Assembly (NCBI RefSeq): GCF_963259705.1
Contig: NC_081844.1
Span: 43,837,341 to 43,901,340, forward strand
Direction: 5' to 3'
DNA length: 64,000 bases
DNA from: Myotis daubentonii
Taxonomy: Eukaryota; Chordata; Mammalia; Chiroptera; Vespertilionidae
Shown here: piece by piece, positions 53,931-57,224 of the stretch
Layout: each line of letters begins with the position of its first letter
How positions within the stretch are numbered: position 1 is the first letter of the stretch
Notes under the pieces: generated by a model
What the model was told of the DNA's origin: nothing
The model's input: the letters and a program-made list of their open reading frames with translations, nothing else
Database searches by the model: none
Program-made: the position numbers and the translations under genes

Positions 53931-56900
53931 TCAATGATGGGAGAGAATTATTGATTGGCTACCTCCTGCACACCCCATACTGGGGATCAAGCCTGCAACC
54001 TGGGCATGTGCCCTGACCACGGAATTGAACCGTGACCTCCTGGTTCACAGGTTGATGTTCAACCACTGAGCCATGCTGGCCGGAACATATCAAACACTTT
54101 AATTTTTAAAATTGACACAAGAGCTGCTCCCTTTACTGCCCTACAAGATTGGGAGTAATGAGACTGCCAGTCCTACCTTCACCCCTGACAGCTTATCCAT
54201 AGCATGTTGGTGAAAATAAATTTCAATGGCTGTGAGTATATCCTTGGACAAAACCAGATACTTATATCCTGCAGGACAAAATAGATGTATGTGGGGGGAA
54301 AAAAAGAACAAGCACTATTATTGTTGCATGTAGCTGATCCTATCTAATAAAAGGGTGACATGCAAATTAAGCATCACTCTGTCACAAAGATGGAGGTGCT
54401 CATAGTCACAAGATGGTAGTGCCCAGTCCTCTCAACTCCGCTGGAGTCCCCCAGTCGCAGGGGGGCCAGGCCAGGCTCAGAACACTTGCGTTCATTGCAG
54501 GCCAGGCCTCTAGTACCAATAGAAGTTTGTAAGCTCACAAATATCTTTTAAGGAAAAATTATTTTTAAAATATTTGTAATATATTTCTGAGATGATAAAA
54601 GTAACTATGTCTCTTCAAATTCTGAATAAGTTAGATATATAGTTTTTGTGATTTTAAAAATATTTTTAATATTTTGAATATCGATGTTTTACTGACTTTA
54701 TTTGGTCAGTTATGTTCAAGTTTGGAGAACTTTAAAACACTGAGCATTTGACAATATTTTATTTAAATATATTGGGTTGTTTCAGTTAGCTAGATGTCAT
54801 GAACCACAATAATCAAGTTTTATAATAGATTGAACCATATCTCAAAAGAAAATGCTAACAGTCTAAAATCTCTGCATTCCTCAGGCTATGTTACGAACAA
54901 TTGATGTGAATGTTCAAAACATCCCTTTCCTTTGCTTGAATAAATATGATACAAATGGAAGGAAGTGTCCATTGAATGGTTATGTATTGAACTTCTATAA
55001 AAACCGTTCCCTGTCAGCACTAACTTTGGATAATTGGTATGACTTTTTCTATTTTAACATCTTTATACTAGTAGACATATGTGTGTTTGGGTAATTAATG
55101 TTTGTTGTGCTGTGGCATTGTAACTTATAAGGATGATTTTAAGGTGCAGTGACTTAAGAAGAGTCATAAAGATGCATTTTACTCAAAACTATTTTAAAAT
55201 ACTACTTATTATTGAGGTGAAGTTCACATAACATAAAAATAACCATATGAACGTGAACAATTTGGCCACATTTGGTACATTCGTAATGTTGTACAAACAA
55301 CTACCTCTATCTAGCTGCTAAACATTTTCCTTAAACCAAGGGTATATAGATGGATGATGCTTATTTTTTTATCCATTTGACCAGTCTTTTTCTTTTCATT
55401 GAATAAGTTAATTCATTTACATTTAAAATAATTACTGATGAGGAAGAACTTACTTTTCCATTTTTGTATTTGCTTTTTATGTCTTATACCTTTTTTGTTT
55501 CTACAGGATAGTTTCTGATAATTTTATCAATGGGCACATTTTCTTGTTTCTTCTCATGCTTCAAAATTGTTTTTGAGAACTGTACATTTGAATATTAAAA
55601 TGTTGTATTTCTGAAATTTTCTCGATTTTCAGGTTTTGTTGTTTTTGTTTCTAGATGTTCATGATAGCTATTGTTTTGCTTAGTGGCTTTTCTAAATAAA
55701 TTTTTTAAAGTCTGTATTCTTCATTGTGTGCGATCTCTGAAGTCCTTGTGTCTTTAGTTTGTATTCAGCTAGTGTTTTGACGAAGATGTTTTTGAACACA
55801 AGAAGGGGGGGAGAAGAGGAAGGAGGAAGAGGAGAAGAGGAGGAAAAATGAAGAAAAAATTTCTCCCAATTTTTGCAGTTTAGCTCTATGTTAAGATACT
55901 CCTATCCACACTAAGTTCATTGACAATTCTGCCTTACCCTTCACTTCCTGCTTGCACTAATCTTAGAGATCAGCCAGGGGGTCTTCTCAGGTATTTCCTG
56001 AGCATGCGTCCTGCCCTAGGTATGAGAATGGTTTTCTAAATGTTTAATATACTGGTTACTCTTTTCCAGCTTTTTCTCACAGGCTTTCATTATTCAATCA
56101 TTTTGACCCAACTACAATCTTTCGCCCTAGGCAGCTGCAGTAGTTCCCCTGACTTTCCCTTTGTCCTTCCTGAGTTTCGAGCTGGGCAAAACACAGACAA
56201 GTGCCTCACCTCAGGCCTTCACACAGTTCCCAGACAGGTTAGAACAGACTGATGAACACACCCCTTGTTACTAAGGTTTGCTCTGCTCCCCCTGGAATCA
56301 GGGGTCAGGGCCACACTGGGAACAGAGACTGCCCCTGTGCTGGAAGAACTGAGGGGAGAGGGCAAATAAAGATCTCACAAAGCTTCCCCTACCTTTTTTA
56401 ACCTTTTTCATTATTTGAGTTAAACCTTTGACTGTTTTCCAGAGCTCTAACAAGGTTGATTCTGACAGTTCCTGCATATATATATATATTTTACATTTAT
56501 ACATATATATGTATTATACATCTATACATATAATATATATGTGTAGTATATATATTGATGTTTCTGTGAAGAGATGGGTCCTTGGAGCTGCCTACACTGC
56601 ATTTCAGTGGCATCTCTTATATTTGGCACTGTTTTGAACATGTGTGAAATACTTAAATTCAGTAATAATAATAATATGCTGATATATGAAAACTGCAAGT
56701 CATAATTTTTTTATAGAAATGATTAACCTCTACTAGTTTAGTCAATTTAGGAGTAAAATGAGCATAGTAAAATACTGGGTGCAAAGGACACAAACACTTC
56801 TCTGCAGTCTTTCCATATGTGTTTTTATTTTTTTGTGGAAAGGTCAGAATTAGGTAGTCACTTATTATTTCCTTTACTGTAGATTGATAACACACCAAAA

Positions 56901-57217
56901 AGCAATGTATTCTTTAAATGTTACTTTGTCTTTTTCCCCCCCATAGGTTAAATATGGGAGATGCTTTTACCCTTATCAGGGATTTTGCACTGACTGTTCA
57001 GTCCATCAGGTATAGTAAAGATTTTTGCATTTAAAGATCCTATAACCAGCAAAGTACCATTAAGTAGAAATAACAATGGTAATAATTTAAACTCTTAATC
57101 TTTTACAGGATTTCACTGAGTGAATTATGTGATGATGAAGATGACAATGTTGTGTTAGCATTTAAACAGCTGAGTAAAGCATTCAATTCAGTCTTAGGAA
57201 AAAAAGCAATAGACTGA
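7156..57217 (+). CDS. DDX60: DDX60-family helicase, last 25 coding exons (partial gene)
   Basis: This is the 3' part of a DExD/H-box superfamily 2 (Ski2-like) helicase. Family members are interferon-induced cytoplasmic proteins linked to RIG-I-type viral RNA sensing and RNA decay. The 25 exons sum to 3411 nt (1136 codons plus stop) with compatible phases, no in-frame stop and GT-AG at every junction. Human DDX60 is about 1712 aa, so about 575 N-terminal residues lie upstream of the window. Positions in the joined product: Walker A APTSSGKT at 207-214, DEVH at 311-314, SAT at 340-342, motif V ([11 protein letters not shown]) near 709-719, motif [10 protein letters not shown] at 743-750, then the Ski2-like C-terminal region. 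The neighbour ANXA10 at the 3' side supports DDX60 rather than DDX60L, but sequence alone does not settle which paralog this is. No promoter is in the window. Confidence 0.9.
7406..7988 (+). other. Intron sequence without recognised features
   Basis: Intron between window exons 1 and 2. No exon, SINE or Helitron is seen before the mariner MITE. Confidence 0.5.
7989..8116. mobile_element. Tc1/mariner-type MITE
   Basis: GGGTGTCCCAAATAAATGTG at the left is mirrored by the reverse complement of ACATTTTTGGGGGGACACC at the right. TA flanks both sides, the mariner target. It is about 128 bp and non-coding. Confidence 0.75.
8418..8657 (+). mobile_element. Ves SINE
   Basis: GCCCTGGCTGGTGTGCTAAG head, TTGATTCCTGG box B, 'GAGAGGCAACCAATTGATGT' middle, CT-rich block and tail. 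It belongs to the subtype with 'ATTCTTGGGAGAGGATTAA' near its end. Confidence 0.9.
8658..9177 (+). other. Intron sequence without recognised features
   Basis: AT-rich remainder of the intron before window exon 2. Nothing identifiable seen. Confidence 0.45.
9178..9341 (+). CDS. DDX60: DDX60 exon (window exon 2)
   Basis: 164 nt between TTTTAAACAG and GTAGGT; product residues 84-138. It contains [16 protein letters not shown] and [17 protein letters not shown], the family helix region upstream of the helicase core. Ends in phase 0. Confidence 0.88.
9879..10034 (+). CDS. DDX60: DDX60 exon (window exon 3)
   Basis: 156 nt, phase 0 on both sides; product residues 139-190. It contains [16 protein letters not shown] and [15 protein letters not shown], the conserved lead-in (Q-motif-like) to the helicase core. 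A second in-frame acceptor six bases in (GTACAG|GAATC) could give a product two residues shorter. Confidence 0.92.
10140..10345 (-). mobile_element. L1 fragment (antisense)
   Basis: The C/T-rich text around 'CCATACTGTTGTCTGTCTAT' and 'CCCCTCTGACAGCTGTCAGG' matches the antisense L1 segments at about 570-760 and 21805-21985. It sits 110 bp before the Walker A exon. Confidence 0.55.
10459..10608 (+). CDS. DDX60: DDX60 exon with Walker A (window exon 4)
   Basis: 150 nt, phase 0; product residues 191-240. It carries [14 protein letters not shown], helicase motif I, with the ATP-binding lysine codon at 10525-10527, and ends with VYVAPTK before motif Ia. The motif is intact, which argues for an active ATPase. 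Confidence 0.95.
10609..10812 (+). other. Intron sequence
   Basis: Ordinary intron sequence after the Walker A exon; nothing identified. Confidence 0.5.
10813..11337 (+). mobile_element. Tigger/pogo-type DNA transposon remnant
   Basis: Begins CAGTAGCCCACCCTTATCC after TA and ends with the degraded inverse GGATAAGGAGGGGTGG. Internal text such as GAAAATTTCCAAAAATAATC, CAGATTAACTGTCAAGGTAT and 'GGCAATTTGGATATGCCAAG' matches TcMar-Tigger elements of placental mammals. It is internally deleted and non-coding. Confidence 0.75.
11338..12180 (+). other. Intron sequence
   Basis: No exon or well-defined repeat recognised; a short A run lies at 11695-11705. Confidence 0.4.
12181..12376 (+). mobile_element. 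Ves SINE
   Basis: GGTTTGGCTCAGTGGATAGA (box A), TTTGATTCCAGTC (box B), CT-rich block and CTGAAATCAATAAAA tail. The tail runs straight into a Helitron 5' end. Confidence 0.9.
12377..12676 (+). mobile_element. Non-autonomous Helitron fused to a Ves tail
   Basis: TCAATAAAAGAGAAGCATAC followed by 'GCCAATCAGAGTGACTATGC' resembles the 5' part of the element at 37849. The 3' end 'TGCAACAGGCTTCAT' is a degraded form of its GCAACAGGCTTCTAG terminus. The 5' TC is shared with the Ves tail, so the exact left edge is uncertain. Confidence 0.65.
12682..12700. repeat. (TA)n microsatellite
   Basis: Short pure TA run between a Helitron and a Ves SINE. Confidence 0.85.
12715..12960 (+). mobile_element. Ves SINE
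   Basis: CTTTGGCTCAGTGGATAGAG, CAGGTTCAATTCTC, 'GGAGGCAACCAACTGATGTG' and a tail with TATCCTTGGGTGAGG. Same subtype as the one at 8418. Confidence 0.9.
13092..13211 (+). CDS. DDX60: DDX60 exon, motif Ia region (window exon 5)
   Basis: 120 nt, phase 0; product residues 241-280. It reads [10 protein letters not shown] and then [11 protein letters not shown] and LNCQ, continuing the helicase RecA-1 fold (motif Ia and the start of Ib). Borders are TTGAAG| and |GTATGT. Confidence 0.92.
13660..13765 (+). mobile_element. L1 3' end fragment
   Basis: 'GGGAGACATCTGTAATAGTG' followed by an A-rich end is the same L1 tail as at 5860-5994. It ends 40 bp before an exon. Confidence 0.55.
13808..13903 (+). 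CDS. DDX60: DDX60 exon with first half of DEVH (window exon 6)
   Basis: 96 nt, phase 0; product residues 281-312. It contains [14 protein letters not shown] and RYVIFDE. The intron splits motif II after D-E; the V-H follows 6.5 kb away at 20370. Confidence 0.93.
14070..14287 (+). mobile_element. Ves SINE with target duplication
   Basis: Sense Ves (CCTGACCGGTTTGGCTCAGT head). It is flanked by a perfect direct repeat GGTAGATCTGG at 14059-14069 and 14288-14298. The intact duplication and clean sequence point to a fairly young insertion. Confidence 0.95.
14299..15108 (+). other. Intron sequence
   Basis: AT-rich with no exon seen; repeats not identified. Confidence 0.4.
15109..15927 (-). mobile_element. 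Helitron with internal minisatellite
   Basis: Starts CTAGAGGCCCGGTGC and ends CTTTATTATATAGGA, so it is a HeliBat-type element in reverse. About 550 bp of its body is a tandem repeat. It inserted after GGATA and abuts a second Helitron. Confidence 0.9.
15318..15870. repeat. About 32-bp minisatellite inside a Helitron
   Basis: Repeated units of the form CTGCCCTCCCCTGCAGGCCT followed by GGTC..CCCCCAA, about 17 copies with some drift. The open frames across it on both strands come from the repeat and are not genes. Confidence 0.85.
15928..16220 (-). mobile_element. Second Helitron in head-to-tail array
   Basis: CTAGAGGCCCAGTGCATG begins directly after the previous element's TAGGA. The far end is GGCTTTTATATATATAAA, with the 5' TC slightly degraded. 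It shares 'GTCAGTGCATCATCATAGTG' type text with the element at 2892 (opposite strand). Confidence 0.8.
16540..17910 (+). mobile_element. Degraded L1 (ORF2 end and 3' UTR)
   Basis: Text such as ACTCACATGGAAATGCAAAA, 'CTGCTCTATCAGGTATTGGG', 'AAATGTGGTATATTTATACA' and 'TTATACAATTACTAAATGTT' follows the order of an L1 ORF2 end in sense. It has many stops and is not coding today. Confidence 0.6.
17937..18138. mobile_element. hAT-type MITE
   Basis: CAGGGGAACCTCTTTTTACT at the left and 'CAGACGTTCTCCACCCCTG' at the right are imperfect inverted ends of a short hAT element. The internal GGGCCTTATATGGGCCTTC is typical. Flanks show only a weak 8-bp duplication. Confidence 0.65.
18669..18880 (-). mobile_element. 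Ves SINE, first of two at one site
   Basis: Antisense Ves. It is bounded by TGACTAAAAG at 18659-18668 and again at 18881-18890. Confidence 0.9.
18891..19113 (-). mobile_element. Ves SINE, second of two at one site
   Basis: Antisense Ves of a different sequence subtype from its neighbour. It is bounded by the same TGACTAAAAG at 18881-18890 and 19114-19123. Confidence 0.9.
19257..19398 (-). mobile_element. Short Helitron
   Basis: CTAGAAGCCTGATACACGAA to TTATTATTATAGA; A|T flanks. About 140 bp, with a GGAAGGTCATCCGGAAGG core. Confidence 0.8.
19519..19760 (-). mobile_element. Helitron
   Basis: TTAGAGGCCCAGTGCACG (CTAG mutated to TTAG) to CTTTTATGTATATATAGA. The palindrome TGCACGAAATTTGTGCA is intact. 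Confidence 0.85.
19761..20369 (+). other. Intron sequence
   Basis: End of the 6.5-kb intron inside DEVH. No exon or clear repeat seen. Confidence 0.45.
20370..20485 (+). CDS. DDX60: DDX60 exon with end of DEVH and SAT (window exon 7)
   Basis: 116 nt after CATTGCCAG; product residues 313-351. It reads [17 protein letters not shown] and [18 protein letters not shown], giving the last half of motif II and motif III. It ends ACTGA|GTAAGC, and the split codon is completed as GAA by the next exon. A TGA/TAA seen when reading on is intronic. Confidence 0.93.
20996..21442 (-). mobile_element. Helitron with internal minisatellite
   Basis: CTAGAAGCCCAATGCATG to TTATTATTATAGA with A|T flanks. The interior has about eight units of roughly 29 bp (CCTGCCTGATCACCCCTAAC type) at 21095-21345, related to the repeat in the Helitron at 15109. 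It ends 80 bp before an exon. Confidence 0.88.
21523..21662 (+). CDS. DDX60: DDX60 exon (window exon 8)
   Basis: 140 nt; product residues 351-397. It reads WLVLIKRYW, then a charged divergent stretch with [10 protein letters not shown], then SYRVRL. In the family this is the linker after motif III. Borders CATAACTAG| and CTGG|GTAAGA give the phase needed by the next exon. Confidence 0.9.
21805..21985 (-). mobile_element. L1 fragment (antisense)
   Basis: Same C/T-rich L1 segment as at 570-760 and 10140-10345 (CCACCCTGTTGTCAGTGAG). Confidence 0.5.
21986..23339 (+). other. AT-rich intron sequence
   Basis: No exon seen. There are (TA)-rich patches at 22748-22830 and poly(A) runs at 22331-22342 and 23190-23203. 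Confidence 0.4.
23340..24945 (+). mobile_element. Two-part composite Helitron (copy 1, + strand)
   Basis: The outer ends are TCTAATCTAATAAAAGAG (after A) and GGGCCTCTAG (before T). At 23887 a first Helitron 3' end ATGCACCAGGCCTCTA runs directly into a second 5' end TCCTATATAGTAAAAGGG, one base short of CTAG. The same junction recurs at 39336 and 44865 in reverse, so the pair behaves as one family. There is no Rep/helicase gene. It lies in the intron between window exons 8 and 9. Confidence 0.85.
23970..24745. repeat. 47-bp minisatellite inside the composite Helitron
   Basis: The spacing of the motif AACCCCCTGATCG is 47 bp in neighbouring units (24418, 24465, 24512, 24559). About 16 units are present. 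Because 47 is not a multiple of three, all antisense frames run through the same three reading phases, which explains the 397-codon open frame at 23782-24975; it is not a gene. Confidence 0.88.
25347..25456 (+). CDS. DDX60: DDX60 exon (window exon 9)
   Basis: 110 nt; product residues 398-434. It reads [16 protein letters not shown] and [13 protein letters not shown], the family 'RYNDLEK...HPCAALT' stretch. CAT|GTAAGT donor; ends in phase 0. Confidence 0.92.
25556..25660 (+). CDS. DDX60: DDX60 exon (window exon 10)
   Basis: 105 nt, phase 0; product residues 435-469. It reads [23 protein letters not shown] and then VWPEW, matching the family segment with SPRES. The donor AAA|GTGTGTG is weak; reading on gives 17 codons and then a stop. 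Confidence 0.9.
25661..26285 (+). other. Intron sequence
   Basis: Short intron with a TA-rich patch near 25955-26025; nothing else recognised. Confidence 0.5.
26286..26411 (+). CDS. DDX60: DDX60 exon (window exon 11)
   Basis: 126 nt, phase 0; product residues 470-511. It contains [15 protein letters not shown] and [13 protein letters not shown]. Matches the region of DDX60 between the RecA domains. Confidence 0.9.
26412..28103 (+). other. Intron sequence
   Basis: 1.7 kb without recognised exons, Ves or Helitrons. Old degraded repeats may be present. Confidence 0.4.
28104..28231 (+). CDS. DDX60: DDX60 exon (window exon 12)
   Basis: 128 nt; product residues 512-554. It reads [17 protein letters not shown], then [16 protein letters not shown], the family 'VEKL..M..LPA.FF' motif that opens RecA domain 2. 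Ends TTTTTTTC|GTAAGT in phase 2. Confidence 0.92.
28371..28569 (-). mobile_element. Ves SINE
   Basis: Antisense Ves: TATATTTTTTTATTAATTCT tail, 'GCCCTGACTGGGAATTGAAC' box B and a 'CACCTGGCCAG' end. Confidence 0.85.
29047..29265 (+). mobile_element. Ves SINE with target duplication
   Basis: Sense Ves, flanked by AAAATAATGATTTTCC on both sides (ending near 29045 and 29283). Confidence 0.92.
29728..29915 (-). mobile_element. Ves SINE
   Basis: Antisense Ves: AATATTTTTATTGATTTCAG tail and GAGAGAG block. A short deletion is seen in the middle, where the GCCTCCTACACACC motif is joined directly to the CATGTG part. Confidence 0.85.
29916..30197 (+). other. Intron sequence with TA-rich patch
   Basis: Imperfect TATA/GATA-rich patch at 30050-30170; nothing else seen. 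Confidence 0.5.
30198..30356 (+). CDS. DDX60: DDX60 exon, divergent linker (window exon 13)
   Basis: 159 nt; product residues 554-607. It encodes [14 protein letters not shown] and then a lysine-rich stretch ([21 protein letters not shown]). The family has a basic, poorly conserved insert here; position and phases fit, but identity to human is low. AATTTAG| and GCTGC|GTGAGT borders. Confidence 0.8.
30357..31650 (+). other. Intron sequence
   Basis: 1.3 kb without exons or identified repeats. Confidence 0.4.
31651..31795 (+). CDS. DDX60: DDX60 exon (window exon 14)
   Basis: 145 nt; product residues 607-655. It contains [19 protein letters not shown] and then [16 protein letters not shown], matching the family 'DCTYAD' stretch. 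Of three AG acceptors close together (31650, 31664, 31670), only the first, after a strong pyrimidine tract, keeps the frame. Confidence 0.85.
31835..32232 (+). repeat. Old interspersed repeat (unnamed)
   Basis: 'GTGGCTTAAACAACAGAAAT', 'TTCTCCCAGTTCTGGAGAG', 'GGACACTAATCATATTGGAT' and 'CTTGAGGTACTGGGGGT' are a familiar mammal-wide repeat text. I do not assign a family name. Confidence 0.6.
32360..32580 (+). mobile_element. Ves SINE
   Basis: GCCCTAGCTGGTTTGGCTCA head, GGTTCGATTCCGG box B, CT-rich block, CTAAAATCAATAAAATATA tail. Confidence 0.92.
33015..33370 (+). repeat. Purine-rich tract
   Basis: About 350 bp dominated by GA, GAGA and AAAGA. It is strand-asymmetric and lies between window exons 14 and 15. 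Confidence 0.75.
33371..33950 (+). other. Intron sequence
   Basis: No Ves or Helitron recognised. An open frame that continues into the exon at 33951 has no family match before the acceptor GTATTTCAG. Confidence 0.45.
33951..34103 (+). CDS. DDX60: DDX60 exon, RecA-2 (window exon 15)
   Basis: 153 nt, phase 0; product residues 656-706. It contains [18 protein letters not shown] and [10 protein letters not shown], the hallmark 'RGIGYHH' segment just before motif V. Donor AAG|GTTGGT. Confidence 0.93.
34316..34819 (+). mobile_element. Non-autonomous Helitron
   Basis: TCCTTACTAATAAAAGCC to GTGCACCGGGCCTCTAG with the palindrome GTGCACAAATTTTGTGCAC. Host A|T flanks (GCTA | TAGTATG). The GC-rich body gives open frames on both strands that are not genes. 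Confidence 0.92.
34920..36220 (-). mobile_element. Old L1 fragment (antisense), interrupted
   Basis: Stretches such as 'GTGACACCTTCTCAGATATA', TGGGATTTCTCTGATGTGTT and 'GGAAGACCACAGAAGTAATG' look like an old mammalian LINE in antisense. A Helitron interrupts it at 35148. Boundaries are uncertain. Confidence 0.45.
35148..35309 (+). mobile_element. Short Helitron
   Basis: TCTATAATAATAAAAGTG to TGCATTGGGCCTCTAG; palindrome ATGCAAGATTTTCATGCA; A|T flanks. The body resembles the reverse of the element at 19257. Confidence 0.9.
36221..36787 (+). other. Intron sequence
   Basis: Nothing recognised. Confidence 0.4.
36788..37008 (+). mobile_element. Ves SINE
   Basis: AGCCAGGCCAGTGTTGTTCA head, TTTGATTCTCC box B, CT block and TGAAATAAATAAAAATATA tail. 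Confidence 0.88.
37009..37398 (+). other. Intron sequence
   Basis: A-rich sequence possibly L1-derived; no exon. Confidence 0.4.
37399..37610 (-). mobile_element. Ves SINE
   Basis: Antisense Ves: AGATCTTTTTATTGATTTCA tail, GAGAGGAAGGGAGAGGGAGA, then AACCTGCAACTC and 'CTCTATCCACAAACTAGC'. Confidence 0.9.
37849..38205 (+). mobile_element. Non-autonomous Helitron
   Basis: TCCTATCTAATAATAGAC to GCAACAGGCTTCTAG with stem TTGCAGGA/TCCTGCAA. A|T flanks. Its first 100 bases match the outer 5' part of the composite Helitrons. Confidence 0.92.
38222..38516 (-). mobile_element. Helitron, first of a three-part array
   Basis: CTAGTGTCCTGGTGCATG with palindrome TGCATGGATTCATGCA, to GACTTTTATATATATA. It abuts the next CTAG at 38517. 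Confidence 0.82.
38517..39990 (-). mobile_element. Two-part composite Helitron (copy 2, - strand)
   Basis: Reverse of the element at 23340: CTAGAGGCCTGGTGCAC, then about 12 units of the 47-bp minisatellite (38700-39270), junction CTATATAGGATAGAGGCCTG at 39336, a second part with GCTGTTTGCAGCTGG, 'GCCGCCATCTTGGCTGGCAG' and end TATTATTAGATAGGA. Together with copy 1 it forms an inverted repeat whose inner edges are 13.6 kb apart. Confidence 0.87.
39991..40795 (+). other. AT-rich intron sequence
   Basis: No exon seen; probably old L1-derived in part. Confidence 0.4.
40796..41008 (-). mobile_element. Ves SINE
   Basis: Antisense Ves: TATGTTTATTGACTTGAGAG, 'GCCCTGACTGGGAATAGAAC', ending ACCAATTAGGCCAAG. 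Confidence 0.88.
41372..41413. repeat. (TTA)n microsatellite at a splice acceptor
   Basis: About 14 uninterrupted TTA/ATT units ending 12 bases before the AG (41425-41426) of window exon 16. It fills the place where the branch point is expected. Confidence 0.95.
41427..41531 (+). CDS. DDX60: DDX60 exon with motif V (window exon 16)
   Basis: 105 nt, phase 0; product residues 707-741. It reads [15 protein letters not shown] and CKSVVF then DALNFRQ. This is helicase motif V and the run-up to motif VI. Compared with the family TATGTLALG, glycine is replaced by serine, which is common in Ski2-like helicases. Confidence 0.95.
41532..42161 (+). other. Intron sequence
   Basis: Short intron without recognised repeats. 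Confidence 0.5.
42162..42362 (+). CDS. DDX60: DDX60 exon with motif VI (window exon 17)
   Basis: 201 nt, phase 0; product residues 742-808. It reads [20 protein letters not shown], the arginine-finger motif VI, then [13 protein letters not shown] and EDAKAK. Longest match to human in the window. Confidence 0.96.
42756..43049 (-). mobile_element. Helitron
   Basis: CTAGAGGTCCAGTGCAC with palindrome GTGCACAAATTCATGCAC, to GGCTTTTATATAGAGAGA. A|T flanks. Confidence 0.9.
43231..43435 (+). mobile_element. Ves SINE
   Basis: TGCCCTAGCTGGTTTGGCTC head with a small deletion in the GTGGGTAGGCCTGCAG part, box B TTCTATTCTGG, CT block and tail. Confidence 0.9.
43601..43705 (+). CDS. DDX60: DDX60 exon (window exon 18)
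   Basis: 105 nt, phase 0; product residues 809-843. It reads [16 protein letters not shown] and YSLQFLVRE, family helical region. The acceptor lies in GTATATATAG with almost no pyrimidine tract. Confidence 0.9.
43853..43997 (+). CDS. DDX60: DDX60 exon (window exon 19)
   Basis: 145 nt; product residues 844-892. It contains [20 protein letters not shown] and LFHKLC, matching the family '[17 protein letters not shown]'. Intron before it is only 147 bp. Ends AAAG|GTAAGC in phase 1. Confidence 0.93.
44195..45440 (-). mobile_element. Two-part composite Helitron (copy 3, - strand)
   Basis: CTAGAGGCCCGGTGCAC to CTTTATTAGATTAGA. Internal junction TTATTATATAGGATAGAGTGG at 44865, the same as in copies 1 and 2. 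The right part (GTGCATGGGTGGGAGCCAGC, GAAGGGTGTCCCGGATCAGG) matches 39337-39990, while the left part has a different body from copies 1 and 2. A hAT MITE interrupts the left part. Confidence 0.85.
44551..44766. mobile_element. hAT-type MITE inside a Helitron
   Basis: CAGCCGTGGGCAAACTACAG at the left and 'AGTTTGCCCACACCTG' at the right, flanked by the 8-bp near-duplication TTCTGGCC / GTCTGGCC. It inserted into the Helitron after that family had formed. Confidence 0.88.
45441..46858 (+). other. AT-rich intron sequence
   Basis: TATA-rich patches at 45560-45620 and a (TTTG/CTTG)n patch at 46244-46273. No exon recognised. Confidence 0.4.
46859..47316 (-). mobile_element. Helitron
   Basis: CTAGAGGACTGGTGCATG with palindrome GTGCATGAAAATTCATGCAC, to CTCCCTCTTTATTAGA. 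A|T flanks. Confidence 0.9.
47351..47566 (+). mobile_element. Ves SINE with target duplication
   Basis: CGCCCTAACCGGTTTGGCTC head and full structure. Flanked by TCACCAAACA at 47341-47350 and 47574-47583. Confidence 0.93.
47722..47843 (+). CDS. DDX60: DDX60 exon (window exon 20)
   Basis: 122 nt; product residues 892-932. It reads [20 protein letters not shown] and FGRRYLPP, family 'QDVMEKLVLVLAHLFGRRY'. Ends GTG|GTAAGA in phase 0. Confidence 0.93.
48190..49110. other. GC-richer unexplained block with inverted similarity
   Basis: The block stands out in base composition from the surrounding intron. The - strand has a 137-codon open frame (48618-48205) with a hydrophobic stretch [16 protein letters not shown] that I cannot assign. 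Text around 48360-48440 on the - strand (GGATGAGACATTGGGCATGG) resembles the + strand near 48960-48985 (GGATGAGACAGTGGACATGG), so it holds a diverged inverted duplication. It may be an old retroelement or a dead retrogene. Confidence 0.4.
49341..49488 (+). CDS. DDX60: DDX60 exon (window exon 21)
   Basis: 148 nt; product residues 933-982. It reads [18 protein letters not shown] and [20 protein letters not shown], close to the family 'ISKLADMN..YQLPLS'. Ends ATTG|GTAAGA in phase 1; the longer open frame past the donor is intronic. Confidence 0.93.
49489..50400 (+). other. Intron sequence
   Basis: No Helitron or Ves recognised. 49930-50170 is purine-rich. Confidence 0.4.
50401..50615 (-). mobile_element. 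Ves SINE with target duplication
   Basis: Antisense Ves ending CAAACCAGCCAGGGC. Flanked by TGAATTACATTTT on both sides (50388-50400, 50616-50628). Confidence 0.93.
50616..51460 (+). other. Intron sequence
   Basis: Part of 51080-51200 resembles an old LINE (TTGAGGTGAAATTCATATAC). Otherwise nothing recognised. Confidence 0.4.
51461..51687 (+). mobile_element. Ves SINE with diverged target duplication
   Basis: AGCTTAACCAGTTTGGCTCA head. Flanks GAAAGGCCAACAG (51448-51460) and GAAAGGCTGACAG (51688-51700) match at 11 of 13 bases. Confidence 0.9.
51701..52073 (+). repeat. Purine-rich tract
   Basis: GA-rich, strand-asymmetric sequence like that at 33015-33370; leads into a tetranucleotide microsatellite. 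Confidence 0.7.
52074..52168. repeat. (GTAG)n(ATAG)n microsatellite
   Basis: GTAG units with a few GTAA/GTGTAG variants, followed by about 14 ATAG units. The long open frame across it is an artefact. Confidence 0.95.
52169..52824 (+). other. Intron sequence
   Basis: No repeats recognised; runs up to the acceptor TTACTAG. Confidence 0.45.
52825..52967 (+). CDS. DDX60: DDX60 exon (window exon 22)
   Basis: 143 nt; product residues 982-1029. It contains [18 protein letters not shown] and [10 protein letters not shown], matching family 'FTGKECEDSQLVSHLM'. Ends GAT|GTATGT in phase 0. Confidence 0.94.
53340..53700 (+). mobile_element. L1 3' UTR fragment
   Basis: GAACAGACTGATGGTTGCCA, 'GTCAATAATAACTCTGTATG', 'CACTATGCAGTACACCTGAA' and an A-rich end. 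Sense L1 tail; an antisense relative lies at 58185-58670. Confidence 0.7.
53833..54083 (-). mobile_element. Ves SINE with expanded (GA)n
   Basis: Antisense Ves whose GAGAG block has grown to about 55 bases of GA (53869-53925). Ends GAGCCATGCTGGCCGGAAC. Confidence 0.92.
54338..54513 (+). mobile_element. Short Helitron
   Basis: TCCTATCTAATAAAAGGG to CAGGCCTCTAG with A|T flanks. Confidence 0.9.
54514..54884 (+). other. Intron sequence
   Basis: AT-rich, nothing recognised. Confidence 0.5.
54885..55036 (+). CDS. DDX60: DDX60 exon (window exon 23)
   Basis: 152 nt; product residues 1030-1080. It reads [20 protein letters not shown] and then [15 protein letters not shown], the family 'GRKM.LNAY.L.FYKH' motif. 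Ends AATTG|GTATGA in phase 2. Confidence 0.92.
55037..56946 (+). other. Intron with old LINE-like text
   Basis: 55195-55470 resembles an old LINE (TTGAGGTGAAGTTCACATAA; 'GTAATGTTGTACAAACAAC'). TA-rich patch at 56475-56555. No exon seen. Confidence 0.45.
56947..57009 (+). CDS. DDX60: DDX60 exon (window exon 24)
   Basis: 63 nt; product residues 1080-1101. It reads [20 protein letters not shown], matching family 'GDAYYLLKDFALTIKSI'. Only 99 bp from the last exon. Confidence 0.92.
57109..57217 (+). CDS. DDX60: DDX60 last coding exon (window exon 25)
   Basis: 109 nt ending TGA at 57215-57217; product residues 1101-1136. It reads [20 protein letters not shown] and then LSKAF, matching the family C-terminus '[20 protein letters not shown]'. 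Confidence 0.95.
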
Positions 57218-57224
57218 ATATTAC